DNA of 64,000 bases from Streptomyces spiramyceticus. GTDB taxonomy: Bacteria > Actinomycetota > Actinomycetes > Streptomycetales > Streptomycetaceae. The stretch covers positions 3,488,501-3,552,500 of the forward strand of contig NZ_JARBAX010000001.1 in assembly GCF_028807635.1 (NCBI RefSeq), written 5' to 3'. A program made the translations under genes and the position numbers. The notes beneath the pieces were generated by a model. That model was given only the letters and a program-made list of their open reading frames with translations, was not told the origin of the DNA and did not search any database. Position 1 is the first letter of the stretch; each line of letters opens with the position of its first letter. Below are positions 52,535 through 63,481 of this stretch, in pieces.

Positions 52535-53962
52535 ATGCGTCTGACGATCCTGGGCGGCGGCGGCTTCCGCGTCCCTCTCGTGTACGGGGCGCTGCTGCGC
52601 GACCGTGCCGAGGGCCGCGTCACCCACGTCACCCTGCACGACCTGGACCCGGCCCGCCTGACAGCCATCGCCCGGGTCCTCGCCGACCAGGCCGACGGGG
52701 TTACGGACGCCCCGGCCGCGCCGTCTGTGAGTGTCACGACCGACCTCGACGACGCCCTGCGCGGCGCCGACTTCGTCTTCTCCGCGATCCGGGTGGGCGG
52801 CCTGGAGGGCAGGGCGGCCGACGAGCGCATCGCCCTCGCCGAGGGCGTCCTGGGCCAGGAGACGGTCGGCGCGGGCGGCATCGCGTACGGACTGCGTACG
52901 GTCCCGGTGGCCGTCGACATCGCGCGTCGCGTGGCGCGGCTCGCCCCCGACGCCTGGGTCATCAACTTCACCAACCCGGCGGGCCTCGTCACGGAGGCGA
53001 TGTCCCGCCACCTCGGCGAGCGCGTCATCGGCATCTGCGACTCGCCCGTGGGCCTCGGCCGCCGCGTCGCCCGCGTCCTCGGCGCCGACCCCGCGCGGAC
53101 ACGGCTCGACTACGTGGGCCTGAACCATCTCGGCTGGCTCCGCGGCCTGTACGCCGACGACGCCCCCGACCACGACTTGCTGCCGGCCCTGTTCGCCGAC
53201 GAAAGCGCCCTGACCTCCTTCGAGGAGGGCAAGCTCTTCGGCGCCGACTGGCTGCGCTCGCTGGGCTCGGTGCCCAACGAGTACCTGCACTACTACTACT
53301 TCAACCGCGAGGCGGTCACCGCCTACCGCGAGGCGAAGCAGACCCGAGGCGCCTTCCTCCGCGACCAGCAGGCACGCTTCTACGACGACATGGCGGACCG
53401 CACCTCCGGCGCCCTGGCCGCGTGGGACCGTACGCGCGCCGAGCGGGAAGCGACGTACATGGCGGAGAACCGGGAGGCGGCGGGCGCGGGGGAACGTGCC
53501 GCCGACGACCTGGAGTCAGGCGGCTACGAGTACGTCGCGCTGGCCCTGATGCGGGCCATCGCGCGCGACGAGCGCACCACGCTCATCCTCAACGTCCGCA
53601 ACGGCGCCACACTCTCCGTGCTCGACGAGGCAGCCGTCATCGAAGTCCCGTGCCTGGTCGATGCGACCGGAGCCCGGCCCGTAACCCCTGTTTCGCCGCT
53701 GACGGGCCATGAGGCGGGCCTGGTGGCCGCCGTCAAGGCCGTCGAGCGGTGCGTACTGGAGGCGGGGGAGAGCGGGTCGGAGCGTGCGGCGGTGAAGGCG
53801 TTCGCCCTGCACCCGCTCGTCGACTCCGTCCAGGTGGCGCGGCGGCTGCTGGAGGGCTACCGCAGCGCGCACCCGGGACTCGGCTACCTCAGGCGCGACA
53901 CTCGCGACACTCGGGATATTCGCGACACCCGAGACGCTCGCGACGCTCAGTCGCGAGGATGA
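52535..53962 (+). CDS. Glycoside hydrolase family 4 (6-phospho-beta-glucosidase-like)
   Basis: The 475-residue protein starts MRLTILGGGGFRVPLVYGAL, the NAD-binding motif of GH4 enzymes, which cleave glycosides by an NAD- and Mn-dependent oxidation-elimination route. FTNPAGLVTEAMSRH, CDSPVGLGRRVA (metal-binding Cys) and YVGLNHLGWLRG (metal-binding His) are seen. There is no PTS gene nearby. The last 20 residues are a degenerate Asp-Thr-Arg repeat (DTRDTRDIRDTRDARD) with no counterpart in the family fold. Confidence 0.93.
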   Translation: MRLTILGGGGFRVPLVYGALLRDRAEGRVTHVTLHDLDPARLTAIARVLADQADGVTDAPAAPSVSVTTDLDDALRGADFVFSAIRVGGLEGRAADERIALAEGVLGQETVGAGGIAYGLRTVPVAVDIARRVARLAPDAWVINFTNPAGLVTEAMSRHLGERVIGICDSPVGLGRRVARVLGADPARTRLDYVGLNHLGWLRGLYADDAPDHDLLPALFADESALTSFEEGKLFGADWLRSLGSVPNEYLHYYYFNREAVTAYREAKQTRGAFLRDQQARFYDDMADRTSGALAAWDRTRAEREATYMAENREAAGAGERAADDLESGGYEYVALALMRAIARDERTTLILNVRNGATLSVLDEAAVIEVPCLVDATGARPVTPVSPLTGHEAGLVAAVKAVERCVLEAGESGSERAAVKAFALHPLVDSVQVARRLLEGYRSAHPGLGYLRRDTRDTRDIRDTRDARDAQSRG

Positions 53963-54267
53963 CGGAGCCGCGCCGAGACCCAGCGGGCCCGGCGGCGGAG
54001 AATGCGTGGAATGCCCATTGCCCGGGGAGGCGGGCCGTGGCCCTGATCCTGCGGACCGCCCCCTTCGTGGGTGCTCAGCGCTGTGGCGGAGCGGCGGTTG
54101 CGTGCTGCGTCACCGTAGTCGTGCGTCCAGCCCATACCCCGACGTTTGCCCGTGCCCCAAGGTCCGTAATCGCTTCGGGGGCGGCCAATTGGCCTATGCG
54201 CCAGGCAATTGGCTGTTCGTAGGACAAGCGTTCAACTTTGCTTACTGGTCGCGTTCAGCGGTCGGCC
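53963..54267. other. Gap between GH4 and epoxide-hydrolase-like genes
   Basis: About 305 bp between convergent genes hold no convincing gene. The palindrome GGCCAATTGGCC lies at 54183 and GGCAATTGGC follows at 54205. No strong terminator hairpin is seen. Confidence 0.6.
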
Positions 54268-55206
54268 TCACCGGTCGGGTTCGGGATCCTTCAGCCAGTT
54301 CACCAGCTCCGTCGAGAACGCCACCGGATCCTCCTCGTGCGGGAAGTGTCCGAGACCGTCGAACAGCCGCCACCGGTACGGCGCTTCGACGTACTCCCCG
54401 GAGCCCGCCGCGCTGCGTGTGCGCATCACCGGGTCCAGCGAGCCGTGCAGATGCAGCGTCGGCACCCGTACAGGACGCTTCATGCGCCGGTTGAACTGGA
54501 TGCCGTCCGGCCGTGCCATCGACCGCACCATCCACCGGTACGGCTCGATCGAGCAGTGCGCCGTCGACGGGATCGACATCGCCCGCCGGTATACGTCGAC
54601 GTCCTCGTCCTCCGGCAGCCGCGGCCCCGACCAGTCGCGGATCAGCCGCCCCACCAACGCCGAGTCGTCCGCGACGAGCTGACGCTCGGGCAGCCAGGGA
54701 CGCTGGAATCCCCAGACGTACGATCCCGCCCGCGACTGCGAGACGTCGGACAGCATCGCCGAGCGCCAGCGCCGCGGATGCGGCATCGAGGACACCGCGA
54801 GCCGCCGCACCAGCTTGGGCCGCATCACGGCCGCGGTCCACGCCAGGTAACCGCCCAGGTCGTGCCCGACGAGCGCAGCGTCCGGCTCCCCGAGTGAGCG
54901 CACCACGCCGGTGATGTCGAGCGCGAGGTTCGCCGGGTCGTAACCTCGGGGCGTACGGTCGCTGCCGCCCACGCCCCGCAGATCCATCGCGACAGCCCGG
55001 AATCCGGCGTCGGCGAGCGCGGTCAGCTGGTGCCGCCACGTCCACCAGAACTGCGGGAAGCCGTGCAGCAGAAGCACCAGCGGCCCGTCACCGGCTTCCA
55101 CGATGTGGAAGCGCGCGCCATTGGCCGCGACGTCCCGGTGGGTCCATGGACCATCGGGACGTACGACAGAAGCTGGCGTGCCGGAGCCGTTATCAGGGGC
55201 GGTCAT
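54268..55206 (-). CDS. Epoxide-hydrolase-like alpha/beta hydrolase
   Basis: The 312-residue protein starts at an ATG that overlaps the stop of the holin-X gene. HGFPQFWWTWRHQ is the HGxP oxyanion motif, GHDLGGYLAW holds the nucleophilic Asp, HGSLDPVM the acidic residue and FDGLGHFPHEE the His. The Asp nucleophile points to the epoxide hydrolase/dehalogenase group. Substrate unknown. Confidence 0.9.
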   Translation of the reverse strand: MTAPDNGSGTPASVVRPDGPWTHRDVAANGARFHIVEAGDGPLVLLLHGFPQFWWTWRHQLTALADAGFRAVAMDLRGVGGSDRTPRGYDPANLALDITGVVRSLGEPDAALVGHDLGGYLAWTAAVMRPKLVRRLAVSSMPHPRRWRSAMLSDVSQSRAGSYVWGFQRPWLPERQLVADDSALVGRLIRDWSGPRLPEDEDVDVYRRAMSIPSTAHCSIEPYRWMVRSMARPDGIQFNRRMKRPVRVPTLHLHGSLDPVMRTRSAAGSGEYVEAPYRWRLFDGLGHFPHEEDPVAFSTELVNWLKDPEPDR

Positions 55207-55661
55207 GAGGTCGAGCGTGCCACAACCTCGCCCTTGACACCGACCTGGCGGGGGTGCGGCTTGACGCTCTGGAGTACGGCGGCGGTCTGCTTGGCCGAAG
55301 AGATGGACTTCTCCGGCGGCTTGACCTTCTTGAACTTCGAGACGGCCAGCAGCGCCAGGAGTCCTGCCAGCAGCAGAAACGCTCCGCCCACGATCAGGAA
55401 CGACCAGGCGAGCCCGAGCCCCAGGTTGTGGATGCCGTACGCCGCGGCGAAGCTCAGCACCGGCAGGGAGAAGAGCGCGAACACCCCCGCGATCCCAATG
55501 GCGGTGCCGCCCAAGCCGACGCGCTTGACGTCCTGCCGCAGTTCGGCCTTGGCCAGCGCGATCTCGTCGTGGATCAGGCCGGACATTTCCGCGGTCGCCG
55601 ATGCGACCAACTGGCCGAGGCTGCGGTCGACATTGTCAGCGGTGCGGACGGGGTCGCTCAT
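55203..55661 (-). CDS. Holin-X (phage holin superfamily III) membrane protein
   Basis: The ATG at 55661 has GAGGGAGAGAG upstream (152 residues). It begins MSDPVRTADNVDRSLGQLVA, has a helix EIALAKAELRQDVKRVG, and two membrane helices (GGTAIGIAGVFALFSLPVLS and LAWSFLIVGGAFLLLAGLLA), the actinobacterial holin-X pattern. Despite the name it is a chromosomal protein of unknown role. It is coupled to the hydrolase gene. Confidence 0.88.
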   Translation of the reverse strand: MSDPVRTADNVDRSLGQLVASATAEMSGLIHDEIALAKAELRQDVKRVGLGGTAIGIAGVFALFSLPVLSFAAAYGIHNLGLGLAWSFLIVGGAFLLLAGLLALLAVSKFKKVKPPEKSISSAKQTAAVLQSVKPHPRQVGVKGEVVARSTS

Positions 55662-55729
55662 CGCTCTCTCCCTCTTCTCGTCTGCATCCACATCCACAAC
55701 CACATGCAGATGGTGGATCTGATGTCAGA

Positions 55730-57142
55730 TCATGCCGGACTGTCGTTGTTGGTGCGTGATGCACCCGCGAGTTCCGCCAGCCGTCGGTGCTCCGCGGCCT
55801 TCGCCTCGTGGATCGCGGCCATCCGCAGGTGGTACGCGGGCTCGTCCTGCTCGTAGATGTCCGGAATGCCGTCGTGGTCCTCGTCGCGCTCCTCCTCCTC
55901 GCAGAGCGCGCGGTACCTGCGTACCCGCAGCTTGAGCAGGATCCCGGAGAGTACGGCGGCGATCAGCGACCCGATGAGTACGGAGGCCTTGACCTGGTCG
56001 GTCAGCCCGGCGTCACCCGCGAAGGCGAGTTCGCCGATGAGCAGCGAGACGGTGAAGCCGATGCCGGCCAGCGCGGCGACGGCGAAGACGTCGGGCCAGG
56101 CCAGGTCGTCGTTGAGTTCGGCCTTGGTGAAGCGGGCCGCCAGCCACGTACCGCCGAAGATGCCGACGGCCTTGCCGACCACCAGGCCGAGGACGACGCC
56201 GAGGGTCTCCGGCCGGGTGAACACCTCGCCGACCGCGTTGCCGGAGATGGTGACACCGGCGGAGAAGAGTGCGAACAGCGGCACGGCGAGGCCGGCCGAG
56301 ACGGGACGTACGAGGTGCTCGATGTGCTCGCCGGGGGAGTGCGCCTCGTCGGCGTCCTTGGTACAGCGCAGCATCAGGCCCATCGCGACACCGGCGATGG
56401 TGGCGTGGACGCCGCTGTTGTACATCAGGCCCCAGATGACCAGGGCGAGCGGTACGTAGATGTACCAGCCGCGCACGCGCTTGCGCAGCAGCACCCAGAA
56501 GACGGCGAGACCGGCGACGGCGCCGCCGAGCGCGGCGAAGTTGAGGTCGCTGGTGAAGAAGACCGCGATGATCAGGATCGCGAAGAGGTCGTCCACGACG
56601 GCCAGGGTGAGGAGGAAGGCGCGCAGCGCGGACGGCAGCGAGGTGCCGATGACCGCGAGGACGGCGAGTGCGAAGGCGATGTCGGTGGCGGTGGGGACGG
56701 CCCAGCCGTCCATGGAGCCGTCGCCGATGACGTTGACCAGGGCGTACACAAGGGCGGGTGCGGCCATGCCGGACAGCGCGGCTATGACGGGGAGGGCGGC
56801 GGCTTTCGGGTCGCGCAGTTCACCGGCGACCAGCTCACGCTTGAGCTCGATGCCGGCGACGAAGAAGAACACGGCGAGCAGACCGTCGGCCGCCCAGTGC
56901 TGGACGGAGAGGTCGAGGCCGAGCGAGGCAGGTCCGATGTGGAAGCTGCGTATGGACTCGTAGCTCTCGCTGAGCGTGGTGTTTGCCCAGATCAGCGCGG
57001 CGATCGCGGCCACGAGAAGGAGCACGCCACCGACGGTCTCGGCGCGCAGTGCGTCCGCGAGGAAGGTGCGCTCGGGGAGTGAGAGGCGTCCGAGGAATTT
57101 GCGCTGGTTGGACGGGGTGGGCGTGCGGGTGGGCGCGGGCAC
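55730..57142 (-). CDS. nhaA: Na+/H+ antiporter NhaA
   Basis: The 470-residue protein (GTG 57142, GGAGGTCC upstream) has about twelve membrane helices. AVPTATDIAFALAV and LAVVDDLFAILII carry the paired aspartates needed for ion exchange. Compared with E. coli NhaA it has a longer cytoplasmic C-terminus with EEEERDEDHDGIPDIYEQDE, an EF-hand-like acidic stretch. It exports Na+ in exchange for protons. Confidence 0.94.
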   Translation of the reverse strand: MPAPTRTPTPSNQRKFLGRLSLPERTFLADALRAETVGGVLLLVAAIAALIWANTTLSESYESIRSFHIGPASLGLDLSVQHWAADGLLAVFFFVAGIELKRELVAGELRDPKAAALPVIAALSGMAAPALVYALVNVIGDGSMDGWAVPTATDIAFALAVLAVIGTSLPSALRAFLLTLAVVDDLFAILIIAVFFTSDLNFAALGGAVAGLAVFWVLLRKRVRGWYIYVPLALVIWGLMYNSGVHATIAGVAMGLMLRCTKDADEAHSPGEHIEHLVRPVSAGLAVPLFALFSAGVTISGNAVGEVFTRPETLGVVLGLVVGKAVGIFGGTWLAARFTKAELNDDLAWPDVFAVAALAGIGFTVSLLIGELAFAGDAGLTDQVKASVLIGSLIAAVLSGILLKLRVRRYRALCEEEERDEDHDGIPDIYEQDEPAYHLRMAAIHEAKAAEHRRLAELAGASRTNNDSPA

Positions 57143-57291
57143 GGGCGAGGACCTCCGGTCGGGTGGGCAGCATGAAGCACGTTGCCGACCAGACTTCCCG
57201 GCGCACCTGTCGAGTATTGACGCGTTCCTGACGCAGCCAACACTCTACCGGGGGCGCGCAAGGGCATATCCGGCGATCTTCACCATACGAG

Positions 57292-57332
57292 GAGGAAGGG
57301 CACCCGGCGCGCGGAGCCGGATGCCCTTCCTC
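57292..57332. terminator. Terminator after acs
   Basis: GAGGAAGGGCA and TGCCCTTCCTC pair perfectly (11 bp) with an inner CCGGC/GCCGG stem. It lies 59 bp beyond the acs stop. Confidence 0.85.
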
Positions 57333-57384
57333 TGGTTGCGCTCTTGGTTGTGCTTTTGGTCGTGCTTTTGCTTGTGCTTTTGTG
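57332..57384. repeat. 12-bp tandem repeat after acs
   Basis: Four imperfect copies of TTGGTTGTGCTT plus TTGTG fill the space between the terminator and the acs stop. It is unusually T-rich for this genome and could aid termination for the minus-strand gene only as A-rich transcript, so a role is unclear. Confidence 0.85.
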
Positions 57385-57390
57385 ACCAGG

Positions 57391-59346
<1,956 letters not shown>

Positions 59347-59507
59347 GACATCTCCCTTTCCCAGGGCGTCCGGTGTGTCCCGTGCCTAGCTCATCAGTCC
59401 CGTGCCCGGGTGACAAGAGCCTTCCGGGAATTGGTTTAGACCTCTGAGCTGCGGCAGACCGCATCCGAGAGGGCCATACGGTCTCACGTACGGGGGGCCT
59501 GTCCGGT

Positions 59508-61787
59508 TCAGGCACGCGAATCTTCGAGTGCCGCGGGGCCGATGCGGTCGAAGACCTCGGCCGTTTCGCCGGTCCGGGAGCCGTCCTCCAGCAGGTACGC
59601 CTGGGCCTCGCCGACATGGAAGTACATGCCGTGCAGTTCGAGCGTGCCTTCGGCGAGCCGCCGCCGCACCGCCTCGTGCATGCGCAGGTGCTCCAACTGC
59701 TGGACCACATTGGTCAGGCAGAGCTGCTCGATCGCATCGGTCGGCAGCCGTCCGGAGATCCTTGCCCACGAGTGGTGCCTGCTCTTCATCCGCTGCAGGC
59801 TGGGCAGTCCGTGCTGAAGCCAGCGCCGCAGCGGTGTCTGCCCGGCGCCCGGCGTATCGAGGGGCGTGTCGAGCGGCGTATTGAGCAGGGCCTGCATCGC
59901 GCCGCAGCCGGAGTGGCCGCAGATGGTGATGGTCTCCACCTGGAGCACGTCCACGGCGTATTCGACGGCCGCGCCGACCGAGTCGTCCGAACTCTCCGCG
60001 CCGGGCGGCGGAACGAGATTACCCACGTTCCGTACGGTGAAGAGGTCACCGGGACCGCTGGCCGTGATCATGCTCGTGACGAGCCGGGAGTCGGCGCAGG
60101 TAATGAAGAGCTGCGACGGCTGCTGCCCCTCGCGGGCGAGGCGGGCCAGCTCTTCGCGCACCAGCGGCGCCGTATTGCGCTGGAACGCGCTGACCCCGCT
60201 GGCGAGTTGGCCGCTGCCGGTTCGGCCGCCCGGCGCGACGGGCGGGGTGGCCGCGTGGTCGTCGCAGTGGTGGTTGCGCCAGGGTGTCCAAGGCCGGCAG
60301 CAGATGTGGGCGGCCGTGGCGGGTCCCGAGAACTTGCCCGAGCGCCCGGCGACCTCGACCCGGCCGCCGTGCGCGACATGCGAGTCCTGCCAGTCCTGGA
60401 GCGCTTCGTACGCCGCGTGGTCCATGAAGGACCCGTCCAATTCGACGACGACGTCGGTGCCTTGCGGGACCTGGTTGAGTGTCCGGCTCAGGCGGGGAAC
60501 GGCCAGAAAGGTCAACTGACCGCGAACCCGCACATGCTGGACGCCGTCCGGCGTCGTCTCGGTGGTGATGCGCGTCTTGGCCAGCCGGTGCAGCGCGACC
60601 CCGACCGCGACCGCGCCGCCGATCGCCACGCCTTCCAGTACGCCCGCGAGCACGACGGCGGCCAGTGTCACGGCGTACACCAGCATTTCGCGGTGGCGTG
60701 TCACGGTCCTGAGGTGGGTGATGCTCACCATCTGGACGCCTACGACCATCACCAGCGCGGCCAGGGCGGCCAGTGGGATCAGGTCGAGGACAGGCACGAG
60801 GAGCAGGGCCGCGATCACGATCCACAGGCCGTGCAGCATGGTGGAGTGCCGGCTGACTCCGCCCGCCGCCACGTTCGCGGCGCTGCGGACGGCGACTCCG
60901 GTGACGGGCAGTCCGCCGAGCGCGCCCGAGACGATGTTGGCCGCGCCCTGCCCGGCCAGCTCCCGGTCGAGGTCTGCACGCGGAATCCTGACCGTCGGAC
61001 GCTTGCGGGCGGCCACCAGCTTGTCGACGGCGACGGCGGACAGCAGGGACTCGACGCTGCCCACCAGGGTGATGGTGAGCACAGCCGCGAGAATGCCGAG
61101 AACCGGGCCTTCGGGCAGCTCGGGCAGGGCGTGGCTGCGCCAGGACGGCAGGTCGACGCGCGGCAGGCTCAGCCCGGCGAACGCCGCGACGGCGGTGGCG
61201 GCGGCCACCGCGGCGAGGGCGGCCGGGATTTTCCGGACCATCCGGCCCGTACGCCCCGGAACGCGTGGCCAGAGCAGCAGGACGGCGATGGTCAGGGCGC
61301 TCACGGAGAGCGCGACGGGGTGCAGGTCGGCCAACTGGGCGGGCAGGCCCCGGACGTTGTCGACGGCCGAGCTCTGCGGCGTGCCGCCGAGGACGATGTG
61401 CAATTGGGCGAGGGCGATGGTGACGCCGATGCCGGCCAGCATGCCGTGCACGATCGCCGGGCTGACGGCGAGGGCGGAGCGGGCTACCCGCACGGCGGAC
61501 AGGGCCAGTTGGGCGACACCGGCGAGGACGGTGATGGCGCACGTGGTGCGCCAGCCGTAGTGCTGGATCAGCTCGGCAGTGACTACTGTGAGCCCGGCGG
61601 CGGGCCCGCTGACCAGCAGCGGAGCACCGCCGAACCGGCCGGCCACGATGCCGCCGACGGCGGCGGCGACGAGGCCGGCCTGGAGTGGTGAGCCGGTGGC
61701 GAGGGCGATGCCGAGGGATAGCGGCAGCGCGATCAGAAACACGGAGATCGATGCGGAGACATCCGCGGTGGTGGGGCAGGCAGGCAT
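59508..61787 (-). CDS. SulP anion transporter fused to beta-carbonic anhydrase
   Basis: The ATG at 61787 follows GAGACGGGA and gives 759 residues. Residues to about 400 are a SulP transporter (ISVFLIALPLSLGIALATGS, IVSGALGGLPVTGVAVRSAA), then a STAS-like region (RVRGQLTFLAVPRLSRTLNQ). The last 250 residues are a beta-carbonic anhydrase with zinc ligands C564 (CADSR, dyad D566/R568), H625 and C628 (GHSGCG). The fusion suggests bicarbonate uptake coupled to CO2/HCO3- interconversion. A small LDTPLDTP duplication lies in a loop of the enzyme domain. Confidence 0.93.
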   Translation of the reverse strand: MPACPTTADVSASISVFLIALPLSLGIALATGSPLQAGLVAAAVGGIVAGRFGGAPLLVSGPAAGLTVVTAELIQHYGWRTTCAITVLAGVAQLALSAVRVARSALAVSPAIVHGMLAGIGVTIALAQLHIVLGGTPQSSAVDNVRGLPAQLADLHPVALSVSALTIAVLLLWPRVPGRTGRMVRKIPAALAAVAAATAVAAFAGLSLPRVDLPSWRSHALPELPEGPVLGILAAVLTITLVGSVESLLSAVAVDKLVAARKRPTVRIPRADLDRELAGQGAANIVSGALGGLPVTGVAVRSAANVAAGGVSRHSTMLHGLWIVIAALLLVPVLDLIPLAALAALVMVVGVQMVSITHLRTVTRHREMLVYAVTLAAVVLAGVLEGVAIGGAVAVGVALHRLAKTRITTETTPDGVQHVRVRGQLTFLAVPRLSRTLNQVPQGTDVVVELDGSFMDHAAYEALQDWQDSHVAHGGRVEVAGRSGKFSGPATAAHICCRPWTPWRNHHCDDHAATPPVAPGGRTGSGQLASGVSAFQRNTAPLVREELARLAREGQQPSQLFITCADSRLVTSMITASGPGDLFTVRNVGNLVPPPGAESSDDSVGAAVEYAVDVLQVETITICGHSGCGAMQALLNTPLDTPLDTPGAGQTPLRRWLQHGLPSLQRMKSRHHSWARISGRLPTDAIEQLCLTNVVQQLEHLRMHEAVRRRLAEGTLELHGMYFHVGEAQAYLLEDGSRTGETAEVFDRIGPAALEDSRA

Positions 61788-62065
61788 AGTTCCCGTCTCC
61801 TCCGGGGCAGCGCGGTCGCGGAACGTGGGACGCGGCCGTGGGTCACGGCATGCAGCGGCGGGATTTCTCAACTCTCGGTAAATGAATCGTAATGCAGAGT
61901 AAAGAGCGAAGGGGTGATTTCCGGCGCATATGGGTCAGCCATTCACCCGATCCGGTGATTAAGCATTTTTACCGGCTTGTCACACAATTCCTTCCGCTCG
62001 GGCGTGCGAGGTTGGCCGCGCCGTGTCGGCTTCAGCGCAGGGAACCCGAGGGAAGAGGTGGGCGG

Positions 62066-63481
62066 ATGATGGCCGCCACGAAGAGGATTGCCGTCGGCGT
62101 CGCCGCCTTCACCATGGCGGGTGGGCTCGCAGCCTGTTCCGGCCTCGGTGTCGGATTCGGTTCAGGATCCGGTGAATCCGGTGAACTCGGTACGGAACAA
62201 GGCGCCCACGGCGCGAAGAAGGAAGCCCCTGCCGCGCCCAAGAGTGCGGTGCGTCTGATCGGCGACGGCTCCACTGCGTACACCGGAACTCAACCCCATC
62301 AGCTCAAGCCCCATCGCCTGAAGGCGGGTCAGAGGCCTCCGCAGTTCGTGGTCTTCTCCTGGGACGGAGCGGGCGAGGACAGCCAGCGGCTCTTCTCCCA
62401 CTTCCGCAACGTGGGCAAGAAGTACGACGCGACGATGACGTACTTCCTCAGCGGCGTATATCTGCTGCCGGAGGACAAGAGGCACCTCTACGAACCACCA
62501 CAGCACCCGGCGGGCCGGTCCGACATCGGCTTCAACGACGTCGTGGGAATCAGCGACACCGTGGACCAGCTCCGCGGTGCCTGGCTTGAGGGCAACGAGA
62601 TCGGTACGCACTTCAACGGCCACTTCTGCGGCAAGAACGGTGGCGTGGGCACCTGGTCCAAGGAGGAGTGGAAGAGCGAGATCGCGCAGGCCAAGGCCTT
62701 CGTGAAGCGCTGGAAGACCAACGCGGGCCTGAAGAACACCGAGCCCCTGCCGTTCGACTACGACAAGGAGCTCGTCGGCGCCCGCACGCCCTGCCTGGAA
62801 GGGCAGCGGAACATGATCCGGGCCGGAAGAGAGCTGGGTTTCCGCTACGACTCCAGCGGCGTCGGCAAGCAGGTGTGGCCGAAGAAGACCGACGGCCTGT
62901 GGGACCTGCCGCTGCAGTTGGTCCCGGTGCCGGGACGGGCCCTTGAAACGCTCTCGATGGACTACAACTTCATGGTCAACCAGTCGGGAACCGTCAAGGG
63001 TGATCCTTCGCAGCACGAGGTCTGGGGCAACCAGATGCGCGACGCACTGCTCCGGGCCTTCGGCCGTTCGTACAACGGAAACCGCGCCCCGCTGATCATC
63101 GGCAACCACTTCGAGTCCTGGAACGGCGGCACGTACATGCGCGCCGTCGAGGAGACGATCAAGACGGTCTGCGTGCAGAAGGAGGTGCGCTGCGTCTCCT
63201 TCAGGCAGCTCGCCGACTGGCTGGACGCGCAGGACCCGGCGGTGCTGGAGAAGATGCGCACCCTGGATGTCGGCCAGGCCCCGAAGGAGGGCTGGGCATC
63301 ATTCCTGACCGCCCAGCCCGAGGCCGCCTCGCCCATGCCTGCCCCGCCCGCTGCCGCTCCGCCCGCTGCCGTCCCGCCCGGGGCCGTCCCGAACGTCGTC
63401 GGCCCGCCTGCCGACGCCCACACACAGCTGACCCCCGGCACGGGAGCGACGCATCCGGTCACGCCGGCTGAGGGGCGCTGA
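62066..63481 (+). CDS. Secreted lipoprotein with polysaccharide-deacetylase-like fold
   Basis: From the ATG at 62066 it has 471 residues: a lipoprotein signal (RIAVGVAAFTMAGGLAACSG, lipidated Cys), a Gly/Ser linker, then FVVFSWDGAGEDSQRLFSHF, AWLEGNEIGTHFNGHFCG and DYDKELVGARTPCLEG. The D...H-x3-H pattern in GTHFNGHFCG resembles the metal site of NodB/CE4 deacetylases, but the canonical motifs are altered. The C-terminus is Pro/Ala-rich. It probably acts on the cell surface or wall glycans (inference). Its end overlaps the convergent ATPase gene by 23 nt. Confidence 0.82.
   Translation: MMAATKRIAVGVAAFTMAGGLAACSGLGVGFGSGSGESGELGTEQGAHGAKKEAPAAPKSAVRLIGDGSTAYTGTQPHQLKPHRLKAGQRPPQFVVFSWDGAGEDSQRLFSHFRNVGKKYDATMTYFLSGVYLLPEDKRHLYEPPQHPAGRSDIGFNDVVGISDTVDQLRGAWLEGNEIGTHFNGHFCGKNGGVGTWSKEEWKSEIAQAKAFVKRWKTNAGLKNTEPLPFDYDKELVGARTPCLEGQRNMIRAGRELGFRYDSSGVGKQVWPKKTDGLWDLPLQLVPVPGRALETLSMDYNFMVNQSGTVKGDPSQHEVWGNQMRDALLRAFGRSYNGNRAPLIIGNHFESWNGGTYMRAVEETIKTVCVQKEVRCVSFRQLADWLDAQDPAVLEKMRTLDVGQAPKEGWASFLTAQPEAASPMPAPPAAAPPAAVPPGAVPNVVGPPADAHTQLTPGTGATHPVTPAEGR

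Noticed and set aside
54183..54216. GGCCAATTGGCC palindrome and nearby GGCAATTGGC, with a similar CAATTGGCTGT at about 49505
   Set aside because: The shared 11-13 bp are short and lie in unrelated contexts; no regulator or element links them.
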